Below are positions 9,232 through 17,607 of a DNA stretch of 64,000 nucleotides, in pieces. Under the pieces are notes generated by a model. It searched no databases. It worked only from the letters and a program-made list of their open reading frames with translations, and was not told the origin of the DNA. The translations under genes were made by a program, and so were the position numbers. Origin of the DNA: G963556115 sp963678205 (GTDB lineage: Bacteria > Planctomycetota > SZUA-567); NCBI GenBank assembly GCA_963678205.1, contig OY782760.1, positions 1,240,001 through 1,304,000 on the forward strand. The letters are read 5' to 3'. Every line of letters begins with the position of its first letter. Position 1 is the stretch's first letter.

Positions 9232-9488
9232 TATAAAATTTGTTTCTATTAGGTGAAGTAATCATAATTAGTAGCTAGGACTGCGAGCTTTAAGACGAAC
9301 TTTGTTTGGCTTAGATGTAAGTTTTCCAATAATACGCAAAAATTTTGATGAAAAATCAATATTAGAACTGAGGTCTATCCAGGGTCATTTTGGCAATGGA
9401 TTATACTATATTACTATGGTATATTAACGAGCTGTTATAGCGAAGTTGAGGCACTCTAACTCTAACGAGTTGGAGTGCCTTTTTTTTT
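9232..9488 (+). ncRNA. Candidate small non-coding RNA (about 255 nt)
   Basis: The stretch runs from just after a consensus promoter to a strong intrinsic terminator and has no plausible reading frame: all forward frames are broken by many stops. I do not recognise it as 6S RNA, tmRNA or RNase P RNA. It could be a regulatory RNA, the leader of the osmolyte transporter ended by attenuation, or the relic of a gene. It lies immediately upstream of the OpuC-type operon. Confidence 0.35.
9450..9488 (+). terminator. Strong Rho-independent terminator
   Basis: A 13-bp stem with one G-U pair (9450-9462 with 9467-9479), a TAAC loop and nine T residues. It has no gene directly upstream on its strand, which is why a small RNA or attenuator is suspected. 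Confidence 0.88.
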
Positions 9489-9554
9489 AAAATAAAAAAA
9501 ATAATATTTTATTATTTATAATAGGAGATACAGAAGAAAGAAAGGCTGATTGCG

Positions 9555-10694
9555 ATGATAAGTTTGAGAGGTGTGGTAAAATCTTATGATCAGAAAACAA
9601 AAATTGTTGATAATCTTAATCTGGAGATTGAGAGAGGTGAACTCATTGTTCTTGTAGGTGAGAGTGGTTGCGGTAAGACAACTACTATGAAAATGATCAA
9701 CAGATTAATTGAACCTACAAGCGGAGAAATATTTATAGATGGGAAAGATATTTCCTTATTCAACGGGAATGAACTCAGGCGAAATATCGGATATGTGATA
9801 CAGAATGTTGGATTAATGCCTCATCTGACAATTGAGAAAAATATTGCCACCGTTCCACTTCTTTGTAAAAAAAATATTGAAGAGACAAATAAAAAAGTAA
9901 TAGAGTTGCTTGATTTAATAGAACTTCCTTATCAAGAATACGCTGACAGATATCCAAGAGAATTAAGTGGCGGGCAACAGCAAAGGGTAGGGGTTGCCCG
10001 AGCCCTTGCTAATGATCCTGATATTGTACTTATGGATGAACCATTTAGTGCATTGGATCCTATCACTAGAGAACAGCTTCAGAATGAACTTTTAAAACTT
10101 CAAGAAGACCTTGGTAAAACAATTGTTTTTGTTACTCACGACATTGATGAGGCTCTTAAACTTGGGGACAAAATTGCTGTTATGGTTGATGGGAAAATTA
10201 TTCAATATGACACACCTGAAGAGATACTCAAAAATCCTGTGAATGAGTTTGTAGAAACCTTTGTTGGAAAAGATAGACTTTGGAAGACACCTGATATGCT
10301 CAAAGCTGAGGATGTTATGAGAAGAAAAGTAGTACAAATAGGAGAAAACAGATCTGTTGCTCACGCCGTAGAGCTTATCAAAGAGCATAATATTAGTGAG
10401 TTGCTAGTCGTGGATAAGGTTTCTGATAAACCAAATAAGTTACGAGGTATCGTTGGACTGAATCGTCTAAAAGGTATAGGTGATAATAGAATAAAAATGA
10501 AGGATGTCATGAAGGTTGATATCACGAAGATCCCTAGTGATATGTGCCTAGTGGATGTACTCAATATTCGAAAAGAAAAAAATATTAAATATAGTCCAGT
10601 TGTTGATGAACAAGAAAATATTGTGGGGATAATATCTGATACTTCCATTGTCAATGTACTTACTGATATTGTGCCTGAAAGAGAGGAATATTAA
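9555..10694 (+). CDS. Osmolyte (glycine betaine/choline-type) ABC transporter ATPase with CBS domains
   Basis: A 379-residue ATPase of the OpuCA/ProV class. The ABC domain shows Walker A GESGCGKTT, signature LSGGQQQRVGVARAL and Walker B VLMDEPFSALD. Two CBS domains follow (from about residue 250 to the end, beginning KAEDVMRRKVV and KMKDVMKVDIT); in relatives they sense ionic strength or nucleotides and gate uptake. The stop overlaps the permease start (TAATG). It powers import of compatible solutes. Confidence 0.9.
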   Translation: MISLRGVVKSYDQKTKIVDNLNLEIERGELIVLVGESGCGKTTTMKMINRLIEPTSGEIFIDGKDISLFNGNELRRNIGYVIQNVGLMPHLTIEKNIATVPLLCKKNIEETNKKVIELLDLIELPYQEYADRYPRELSGGQQQRVGVARALANDPDIVLMDEPFSALDPITREQLQNELLKLQEDLGKTIVFVTHDIDEALKLGDKIAVMVDGKIIQYDTPEEILKNPVNEFVETFVGKDRLWKTPDMLKAEDVMRRKVVQIGENRSVAHAVELIKEHNISELLVVDKVSDKPNKLRGIVGLNRLKGIGDNRIKMKDVMKVDITKIPSDMCLVDVLNIRKEKNIKYSPVVDEQENIVGIISDTSIVNVLTDIVPEREEY

Positions 10695-11338
10695 TGGAAT
10701 TAATAAACTACTTTGCGCAAAACTATCAATTAGTAATGGAAAAAACGCTTGAACATGTGTTTATTGCAGGCGTTAGTGTATTGATTGCCTGCTTTATTGG
10801 AATACCTGTTGGCTTTATGATAACAAATAATAAAAAAGTTTCAGATGTTGTAGTTAATATAGCAAATATTATTCAGACTATTCCGTCATTAGCTCTTTTT
10901 GCATTTGCTATGCCATTATTTGGTATTGGAGCTAAGCCAGCTATATTTGCGCTTAGTCTGTATGCTTTGCTCCCTATTATAAAAAATACACTTATTGGAA
11001 TACATAACGTCGACCCTGCTATTATTGAAGCTGCGAGGGGTATGGGAATGTCGAAGTCGCAAATAATGTTCAAGGTTGAGGTACCCCTAGCAATTGCGGT
11101 TATTATGGGAGGGGTTAGAATTGCTACTGTTACTGCTATTGGTATAACCACGATTGCTGCTCTTATTGGTGCAGGTGGATTAGGTCAGTTGATTTATCAG
11201 GGCATCAGTATGATGAATTATCAAATGATTTTTGCAGGAGCAATATCTTCAGCTCTACTTGCGTTATTGGTTGATTATATTTTAGGAATTGTTGAGAAAA
11301 AGCTTACTTCTGAAGGAATTACAGTAAAAGATGCTTAA
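10694..11338 (+). CDS. Osmolyte ABC transporter permease (OpuCB-like)
   Basis: A 214-residue BPD_transp_1 permease with about five or six helices. The EAA loop that docks on the ATPase is visible as EAARGMGMSKSQIMFKVEVPLA near residue 115. It is translationally coupled to the ATPase gene. Many OpuC operons encode two permeases; only one is here, so it probably acts as a homodimer. Confidence 0.9.
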   Translation: MELINYFAQNYQLVMEKTLEHVFIAGVSVLIACFIGIPVGFMITNNKKVSDVVVNIANIIQTIPSLALFAFAMPLFGIGAKPAIFALSLYALLPIIKNTLIGIHNVDPAIIEAARGMGMSKSQIMFKVEVPLAIAVIMGGVRIATVTAIGITTIAALIGAGGLGQLIYQGISMMNYQMIFAGAISSALLALLVDYILGIVEKKLTSEGITVKDA

Positions 11339-11351
11339 GGAGAAATACTAA

Positions 11352-12236
11352 ATGAAAAAAATATTGGCAGTTGTTTTGGTACTTATTGTGGTGGTAGGGG
11401 CAGTTTATTTTGCTACGCTTAAAAAGGATAATGTTATTAGGATCGGTCATAAAGAATATACCGAACAGAGACTTGTTGGCCATTTAATGGCAGAATATTT
11501 GCAGAGCAAAGGATTTAAAACAAGTATTACAGAGTTAACCGGCACAATGCTTATTTTCACAGCGCTTGATAATGGTGATATTGATGTGTATCCCGAGTTC
11601 ACAGGTACTGCCTATGGGGCAATTTTAAAACAGAACGATATAATTGGTTCTCAAGAAACATATGATTATGTGAAGAAAAACTGTGAAGAAAAATATGGCG
11701 TCACTTGGTTGAAACCACTTGGGTGGAATAATACATATGTCTTGTCTGTACGTGAAGAAACTCAGAAAAAATACAATTTAAAAACCATTGATGATCTAAT
11801 TGCAGTTGCTCCAAAATTAATAATTGGATGCGATAAGGAATTTCAGAATCGTGCAGATGGGCTACCAGGGCTTCAGAAATTTTACGGGGGCATAAAATTT
11901 AAGAAAGTTGTTCCTATGGATCAGGGATTGACATACGCTGCATTGAATTCAGGGGACATAGATATTAATGTTTCATATGCTACAGATGGTAGAATCGCTA
12001 AATTTGATTTAAAAAATCTCGAAGATAATAAAGGCTTTTTTCCTCCATACCATCTTACTCCAATTATGAAGATTAAATTTGCTGAGCAGCATCCTGATGT
12101 TGTAAAAGCTTTGGAAGAACTTGGGGGTACTTGGACTGATGCTGATATGCAGAAATATAACTTGATGGTTGATGAAGGTCAGGATGTTAAAAAAGTAGCT
12201 CAACTTATGCTTAATGAGGCAGGATTTAATAAATAG
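11352..12236 (+). CDS. Osmolyte ABC transporter substrate-binding protein (OpuAC/OsmF-like)
   Basis: A 294-residue protein with an N-terminal hydrophobic segment (about residues 3-21) and no lipobox cysteine, so it is either exported or anchored by an uncleaved helix. The binding domain shows IRIGHKEYTEQRLVGHLMAE and DVYPEFTGTAYG, typical of quaternary-amine binding proteins. An AAGGAG ribosome site precedes the ATG. It is the last gene of the operon, followed by a terminator. The exact ligand (betaine, choline, carnitine) is not determined. Confidence 0.88.
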   Translation: MKKILAVVLVLIVVVGAVYFATLKKDNVIRIGHKEYTEQRLVGHLMAEYLQSKGFKTSITELTGTMLIFTALDNGDIDVYPEFTGTAYGAILKQNDIIGSQETYDYVKKNCEEKYGVTWLKPLGWNNTYVLSVREETQKKYNLKTIDDLIAVAPKLIIGCDKEFQNRADGLPGLQKFYGGIKFKKVVPMDQGLTYAALNSGDIDINVSYATDGRIAKFDLKNLEDNKGFFPPYHLTPIMKIKFAEQHPDVVKALEELGGTWTDADMQKYNLMVDEGQDVKKVAQLMLNEAGFNK

Positions 12237-12297
12237 ATATTTGTTCGCACTCGCTGTATGCTAATGTTTTTGAATAATAGTTTTATATTATATTGAC

Positions 12298-12333
12298 ATA
12301 TCGGCTGGCTTGATAGCCAGTCGATATTTTTAT
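12298..12333 (+). terminator. Rho-independent terminator of the osmolyte transporter operon
   Basis: A 12-bp stem with one G-U pair (12298-12309 with 12316-12327), a 6-base loop and a T-rich tail, lying between convergent genes. Confidence 0.85.
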
Positions 12334-12347
12334 TATTTACTTGAAAT

Positions 12348-12821
12348 TTAATTATTTTTGATTTTACTGTCGGTCAAATATGACTCTAAGATTTCTGAAG
12401 CATAGGCGACAAAAACTGCACATGGACGTGTCGCATAGTATTCCTCAGTTCTGGCCATAGGGCTCGCTTCAAAGTGTGCCTTAGATTTTTTGAGAAGGTC
12501 TTTGCAGATACTTGTAGAAAATTTTATTGAAAATTCTTGTTCGATATCTTTGATTATCTGGTAATATTCACGCTTTAATATAATGTCAGTTGGATCATAT
12601 GAGCCATGTTTAAGGCCAGCGATAATTATTGCTCCTGTGAGTGCCCCACAAGTCCTGCGGAGCCCGCCAAGTCCACCGCCAAATCCTGAGGCAATTCTCT
12701 TGCCCATTTCGTGACTTATACCTAGTTCTTCGCAGTAAGCGCATACGACACTCTGGCTGCAGTTATAACCGTTGTTGAATAAGTTTACTGCCTTGTTTAC
12801 ACCTTCAGATTTATCATCCAT
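12348..12821 (-). CDS. C_GCAxxG_C_C family redox-type protein
   Basis: A 157-residue protein of the family named after its spaced cysteines. Visible are NNGYNCSQSVVCAYCEELG at the N terminus, SGFGGGLGGLRRTCGALTGA in the middle, and later cysteines in STSICKD and TRPCAVF. A redox or metal-binding role is assumed for the family, but its function is not established. I chose the ATG at 12821 because an AGGGAGA ribosome site sits 5 bases before it; a start 45 bases further upstream lacks one. It is a single gene facing the osmolyte operon. Confidence 0.85.
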   Translation of the reverse strand: MDDKSEGVNKAVNLFNNGYNCSQSVVCAYCEELGISHEMGKRIASGFGGGLGGLRRTCGALTGAIIIAGLKHGSYDPTDIILKREYYQIIKDIEQEFSIKFSTSICKDLLKKSKAHFEASPMARTEEYYATRPCAVFVAYASEILESYLTDSKIKNN

Positions 12822-13011
12822 GATTTTCTCCCTGAAATTATACCAGAAGCCTTTTATATAAAACAAACTTATGGGTTAATGTTTATAATAAGGCTTTATT
12901 TACTGAATTCAAGGGGGTAAATATATTTTGTATCAACTACGAGCGGATACAGTATAAATTTTAAAGTATAGGAAACTATGTATCGTGTATTGTTGGCATT
13001 AACCATATGTA

Positions 13012-13057
13012 CTATAAACAACAATGCGCAAAAAAATATGCGCATTGTTGTTTATAG
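13012..13057 (-). terminator. Long inverted repeat after metE, probable terminator
   Basis: A perfect 19-bp stem (13012-13030 with 13039-13057) with an 8-base A/T loop lies 20 bases beyond the metE stop. A T-tract is missing on the metE side, so it may act in termination or in protecting the mRNA 3' end. Confidence 0.65.
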
Positions 13058-13077
13058 AGATTGTTAGTGTATTTTTT

Positions 13078-15333
13078 TTAGGATCTCAGTGATTTTGCCG
13101 CTTTAACCATATTCTTAATTGATTCGGTTGTTTCCTCCCAGTCTCTTGTTTTTAAACCACAATCTGGGTTTACCCAGAGGCGTTCTTTAGGAATATAGGT
13201 GCAGGCTTTATTAAGTAGTGAGATAATCTCATCAGTGGTTGGTATGCGAGGACTGTGAATATCCCATACACCAGGTCCGATCTCATTAGGGTATTGGAAC
13301 TCTTTGAAGCAGTCAAGTAGCTCCATCCGACTACGACTTGATTCAATACTGATAACATCTGCATCCATATCTGCAATAGACTTTATGATCGCATTGAATT
13401 CACTGTAGCACATATGGGTGTGGATCTGAGTAGAATCAGCAACTCCAGTAGTTGAAAGTCTGAATGACTCTACCGCCCACTTGAGATATGCATCTCTATC
13501 GCGGTTTTTGACGGGCATACCTTCACTCAAAGCTGCTTCGTCAATCTGGATAATTTTAATACCAGCTTTTTCAAGATCGAGAACCTCTTCACGAATTGCA
13601 AGTGCGAGCTGCTTGCATACTGTTTCACGTGGTTGGTCATCACGTATAAAGCTCCAGCAAAGTATAGTTACAGGGCCAGTTAGCATTCCTTTTAGTGGTT
13701 TGTCTGTTAGAGATTGAGCATAAGTCAGCCAGTCTACAGTCATAGGCTCAGGACGTGAAATATCACCAAAAATTATTGGCGGCTTTACACAGCGGCTCCC
13801 ATAGCTCTGTACCCACCCATAACTTGTGAAGCAAAAGCCATTAAGCTGCTGACCAAAGTACTCAACCATATCATTGCGCTCAGGTTCTCCGTGAACAAGA
13901 ACATCAAGACCAAGTTCTTCCTGCCGTCTTACGACATCTTTTATCTGGTCTTTTAGGAAGTTATTGTAGTCACCTTGTGATATCTGGCCTTTTTTATAAG
14001 CTAGACGTTTTTGACGTATTTCTTTAGTTTGTGGAAATGATCCGATAGTAGTTGTGGGAAATTCAGGGAGATTGAGCCAGCTTTGCTGCTTTTTACGTTC
14101 GGTGTAACTACTCTGACGTTTGAGCATTTCAGGAAGAATACTATTCAAGTTCTTTTGAACTTGTGGATTATGTACAAGGTTACTATTTTTGCGGGATGCT
14201 ATTGCTGCTTTGTTTGCCAGGAGCTCTTCGCTCTCTATTGTTGCAGATATTTCTATTGCTATCTGAGTGATCTCTGAGCATTTTTGTACTGCAAATGAAA
14301 GCCAGTTCTTTATTTCATTGTTCAGTTTTGTTTCGCTATTGAGGTCAACTGGACTGTGTTGTAGTGAGCAGCTTGAGCCGATCCAAAGTCTGTCATTACC
14401 GAGTGTCTGTTGTAGTGGTCTGAGCAGGCTTAGTGCTTTGGAGTAATCTGTCTTCCATATATTACGTCCTTCTACAATACCTGCAGAAAGAAGCATGCTT
14501 TGGGGGAGCTTGGCTACAACTGAGCCGAGTTGATCCTGACCTCTTACAAGATCAATATGTAGACCGGCACATCCAGAACTCAGTGCAAGATCAAGGTTGT
14601 CATCAAGATTATCAAAGTATGTCGCAAGTAGAAGTTTGCTCGATCCAGCTGCTGATATAAGTTTAGTATATGCGGGGTTAAATAGCTCTCTAGCCTGAGT
14701 ACTGATATCAGAACATAAAATAGGTTCATCAATTTGAATCCATTCTGCATAAGGCGCAAGCTCAGAAATAAGCTGACAGTATACTTCTATAGTTTCTTCA
14801 TACTTTTGCCACACATCATACCCGTCTATTCCCTTGCTCAGTGAAAGGTATGTGATTGGACCTATAATTACAGGTTTTGCCCTGAAGCCTAAAGATATTG
14901 CTTCTTGAGTCTCATTTACTATTTTTCTAGAGAGAAGTTTTGGGCTTGTTGCCTCAGAGATTTCTGGGACTATAAAATGATAATTTGTGTTGAACCACTT
15001 TGTCATTTCCATTGCAGGTATGTTTTTGTCTACGTCACCTCTAGCTAGCTTGAAGTAGGTGGAGAGATCAACGCATTTTGGAACTTTGAAACGTGTGGGG
15101 ATGATACCTAGCGCGACACTCATGTCTAAAACTTGGTCGTAGAATGAGAAATCACCGGTGCTGACGAAGCTTAGTCCGGCGTCATGTTGAATTTGCCAAT
15201 GCTTTTTCCTGAGCTCTGCAGCAGTCTGCTCAAGATCTGCTTCACTGCTCTTGCCTTTCCAGTATGCTTCTGTGGCAAGTTTTAACTCGCGCTTGGCGCC
15301 AATACGGGGGAATCCTAGTACGTGTGTTTGCAT
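13078..15333 (-). CDS. metE: Cobalamin-independent methionine synthase
   Basis: A 751-residue enzyme that moves the methyl group of 5-methyltetrahydropteroyltriglutamate to homocysteine, making methionine without B12. The C-terminal catalytic half holds the zinc ligands His640 and Cys642 in THMCYSEF, Glu in VISIESSRS, and Cys in VNPDCGLKTR. The N-terminal half begins with LGFPRIGAKRELK, the family start. I chose the ATG at 15333, which has an AAGGAG site and gives the usual length; an upstream ATG lacks support. A cobalamin riboswitch in the leader implies that it is shut off when B12 is plentiful. Confidence 0.96.
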   Translation of the reverse strand: MQTHVLGFPRIGAKRELKLATEAYWKGKSSEADLEQTAAELRKKHWQIQHDAGLSFVSTGDFSFYDQVLDMSVALGIIPTRFKVPKCVDLSTYFKLARGDVDKNIPAMEMTKWFNTNYHFIVPEISEATSPKLLSRKIVNETQEAISLGFRAKPVIIGPITYLSLSKGIDGYDVWQKYEETIEVYCQLISELAPYAEWIQIDEPILCSDISTQARELFNPAYTKLISAAGSSKLLLATYFDNLDDNLDLALSSGCAGLHIDLVRGQDQLGSVVAKLPQSMLLSAGIVEGRNIWKTDYSKALSLLRPLQQTLGNDRLWIGSSCSLQHSPVDLNSETKLNNEIKNWLSFAVQKCSEITQIAIEISATIESEELLANKAAIASRKNSNLVHNPQVQKNLNSILPEMLKRQSSYTERKKQQSWLNLPEFPTTTIGSFPQTKEIRQKRLAYKKGQISQGDYNNFLKDQIKDVVRRQEELGLDVLVHGEPERNDMVEYFGQQLNGFCFTSYGWVQSYGSRCVKPPIIFGDISRPEPMTVDWLTYAQSLTDKPLKGMLTGPVTILCWSFIRDDQPRETVCKQLALAIREEVLDLEKAGIKIIQIDEAALSEGMPVKNRDRDAYLKWAVESFRLSTTGVADSTQIHTHMCYSEFNAIIKSIADMDADVISIESSRSRMELLDCFKEFQYPNEIGPGVWDIHSPRIPTTDEIISLLNKACTYIPKERLWVNPDCGLKTRDWEETTESIKNMVKAAKSLRS

Positions 15334-15439
15334 GTTGCTACTCCTTCTTAATGCAGTGTTAAAAAAAGTAACGACAGTTCGAGATATGCAGGTATACAAT
15401 AAAAGAATGACTGACTATGTAATAGCCATTCAGTAGCAT

Positions 15440-15610
15440 ACTTACCAGTCTGATCGCGAGACGGTCGTGCTCCTACCAACTCAGGTCGTCTCCTGGCTTC
15501 TGACTATTTTGTTTCAGCCTTCCCGTTTTAACAGTGACTAAAACTCTTAGCGTCAGTTACAGTGGCGCGTCCGCTACGGATTTTAACCGTATTCCGTTTC
15601 CTGATTGATA
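15440..15610 (-). promoter_or_regulatory. Cobalamin (AdoCbl) riboswitch upstream of metE
   Basis: Read on the metE strand the leader contains the conserved elements in order: a GGAATACGGTTAAAATCCG hairpin, AGCGGACGCGCCACTGTAA, a GGGAAGGCTG arm, and AGTCAGAAGCCAGGAGAC (the B12 box region), followed by GGTAGGAGCACGACCGTCTCGCG. These match the cobalamin riboswitch consensus in sequence and order. It ends about 110 bases before the metE start. The expected effect is repression of the B12-independent enzyme when cobalamin is bound. Confidence 0.88.
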
Positions 15611-15723
15611 ATAAAAAAATATTTACTTCTTATTGAGCAAGTAACTATATGTAAATAATATTATAAAGTAAAGTACTTTTTATGTATATATATTTTTTTG
15701 AGTGTGTTATTAATAAAGGATAA

Positions 15724-16824
15724 TCAAATATTAAGCTCTTCAGTTCTTCTGTATAATCTTGAGGTAGGATATGCTAATTCTATCTTTGGATTTTCTTCTA
15801 AAGCCTCAAGGAGACTGATGCATATTTCATGTTCTCTTTGTCTACAAGATCGCACAGGAGCTAAAAATCTAAGTGTTAAATTCACACCATAATCAGTTAT
15901 TGTAGTATATACTTTGGGAGATAAGTGTTGATAATGTATTGCATATTCATCCTGCATCTGGGTAAGGTTACGCAATACTTCAGGTTCAATTTTTGTGCTG
16001 TTTTCTTTGGATATTTCAAGAATTAATTCACTCGCTTTTTTCCAATCGCTTTCAAAGGTTACAATCGTAGAAATTTCAATCCAGATAAATGGGAAACCTG
16101 CAGTAAAATTATATACTGAATTTCTCAAAACAACAGAGTTGGGAAAAGTTAAAATTCTCCCTGTACTCTGACCAGTGGAGGTTTTTGTTGAAATTTCTAA
16201 TAAACGGGTATGTGTGGGTGTGATGCCGATAACATCTCCAACTATAGTGTTGGCTTCAATTCTATCACCAATATCATATATATGTCCGAAAATAATATAT
16301 AACCAGCCAAGAAGGCTCAACACTGACTCTTGTAGTGATAAAGCAATACCTGCACCAATGAGACCAAGGAATGTACCTACATTATTCCAGCCTGTTTGCA
16401 GCAGAATTATAATTAAGGTAAGAATAAAAAATGTTACCCATGAACCCCATCTTGCAATAAGGCGCATTTTATGCCTTTTGCTAATATCATAATCTGAATT
16501 TGTGATAACTTTTCGTAAAAGCAACAGATGCAGCAAGTATGAAAAAATAGCTGCTGATATGATTAAAATAACTGATTCGTACCCGGGTAAAAAGTTTTTG
16601 TACAGAAGGATGTGATGTATTACTGCACTTTTATCATCCCAGATTTCAATTAGCAGGCTCAGACAAAGTATTCCGATTAAAAAGAAAGTAATTTTGACGT
16701 GTTTTCTTTTAATCCAGCTGGAATTCAAATATTTCTTTATGATAAAATAAAGTACGATTACCGGGCATATTACCAGTAAGCTCAATACTCCATCTAGAAT
16801 ATAGCTTTGTAGTTCTTCAGACAT
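15724..16824 (-). CDS. MscS-family mechanosensitive channel
   Basis: A 366-residue inner-membrane protein with about five helices before a soluble C-terminal part. The pore helix and beta-domain junction is visible as FLGLIGAGIALSLQESVLS and FGHIYDIGDRIEANT, followed by VGDVIGI. Such channels release solutes after hypo-osmotic shock. The C-terminal 120 residues form the usual cytoplasmic vestibule. It is a single gene next to metE. Confidence 0.88.
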   Translation of the reverse strand: MSEELQSYILDGVLSLLVICPVIVLYFIIKKYLNSSWIKRKHVKITFFLIGILCLSLLIEIWDDKSAVIHHILLYKNFLPGYESVILIISAAIFSYLLHLLLLRKVITNSDYDISKRHKMRLIARWGSWVTFFILTLIIILLQTGWNNVGTFLGLIGAGIALSLQESVLSLLGWLYIIFGHIYDIGDRIEANTIVGDVIGITPTHTRLLEISTKTSTGQSTGRILTFPNSVVLRNSVYNFTAGFPFIWIEISTIVTFESDWKKASELILEISKENSTKIEPEVLRNLTQMQDEYAIHYQHLSPKVYTTITDYGVNLTLRFLAPVRSCRQREHEICISLLEALEENPKIELAYPTSRLYRRTEELNI

Positions 16825-17416
16825 AGGATCCTTTTTATAATATTATATTGAATCAATGAAAATTAAGGTGTAACAGTTCTGCGGATTATTTTGTTTACGC
16901 TAAAATAACATTGACTCATTGTTATTTGTTATTGAATAATAAATTTAGCTAAAGATTTAGGATGAGGTTATAACACCGACATATTATTGATTATAAAGCA
17001 AAGTATTATTTTGAACAGAGTTTAATCAATATAAAATTAATTTTTTAGGTAAGTTAAAGTGTATTCTGTAATGAGATGTATGAAATATTAAATTTTATGA
17101 ATCCATACGGTATAAAAAAATATTTCTTCTTTTAAATAATAGTAAAGATACTCGATGGCTTAAAATAGATTATTATTATTTTAGATTGTGTTTTGTGTAT
17201 AAGGTTGATTTTATATAGTATGCTTTTGTTATATTTTGAAGGAGATACTGTATAAAGCTAGCTAGTGTGTCCGTCATATTGTTATTTCAGTTTTATTATT
17301 AGGCTCTAGATCATTAATATTTATTTGATGCTTTGTGACTTAAATTAGTTAATAAAGTATAATTTAGATGTGTTGCTAAGTGGTTTTGATGAATCGTAAG
17401 GGTTCGTTTTATTAAG
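16825..17416. other. Gene-free AT-rich spacer
   Basis: About 590 bases between the MscS gene and tRNA-Arg. I see no reading frame with coding character, no strong hairpin and no clear promoter. Confidence 0.6.
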
Positions 17417-17493
17417 TGGTACGCCTGACGGGACTCGAACCCATTACCTCCGGTTTAGGAAACCGACGCTCTATCCAGATGAGCTACAGGCGC
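17417..17493 (-). tRNA. tRNA-Arg (anticodon CCU), prophage integration site
   Basis: Read on the minus strand this folds as a complete cloverleaf: acceptor GCGCCTG with CAGGCGT, D-arm GCTC/GAGC, anticodon arm with loop TTCCTAA giving CCU for the AGG codon, and a T-arm with TTCGAGT. The 3' CCA is encoded. The 5' half, from the anticodon loop to base 1, is inside the 46-bp prophage repeat. The DNA upstream of this copy is therefore prophage DNA, and no good promoter is seen there. Confidence 0.95.
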
Positions 17494-17500
17494 ATTTTAT
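17455..17500 (+). repeat. attL core, 46-bp direct repeat
   Basis: Identical over 46 bases to 60162-60207. It covers the 5' half of tRNA-Arg (17455-17493) plus 7 bases upstream of it. Confidence 0.93.
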
Positions 17501-17556
17501 GTAAGTCTTTTATTGATAGCGCTTTATGTGTTTTGGTTCTTTTGTTGCTTTGTTTC

Positions 17557-17582
17557 TTGTGCGCCATATGTGCGCCATTTTC
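17557..17582 (+). repeat. 26-bp arm-type repeat, left copy
   Basis: Matches 59992-60017 at 25 of 26 positions, in the same orientation. Each copy holds two GTGCGCCAT units 11 bases apart. It lies just past the stop of the left integrase. In the circular phage the two copies would flank attP, as integrase arm-binding sites do. A weaker GTGCGCTAT follows near 17588. Confidence 0.75.
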
Positions 17583-17607
17583 GTTTTGTGCGCTATTATA
17601 GCTGCTC

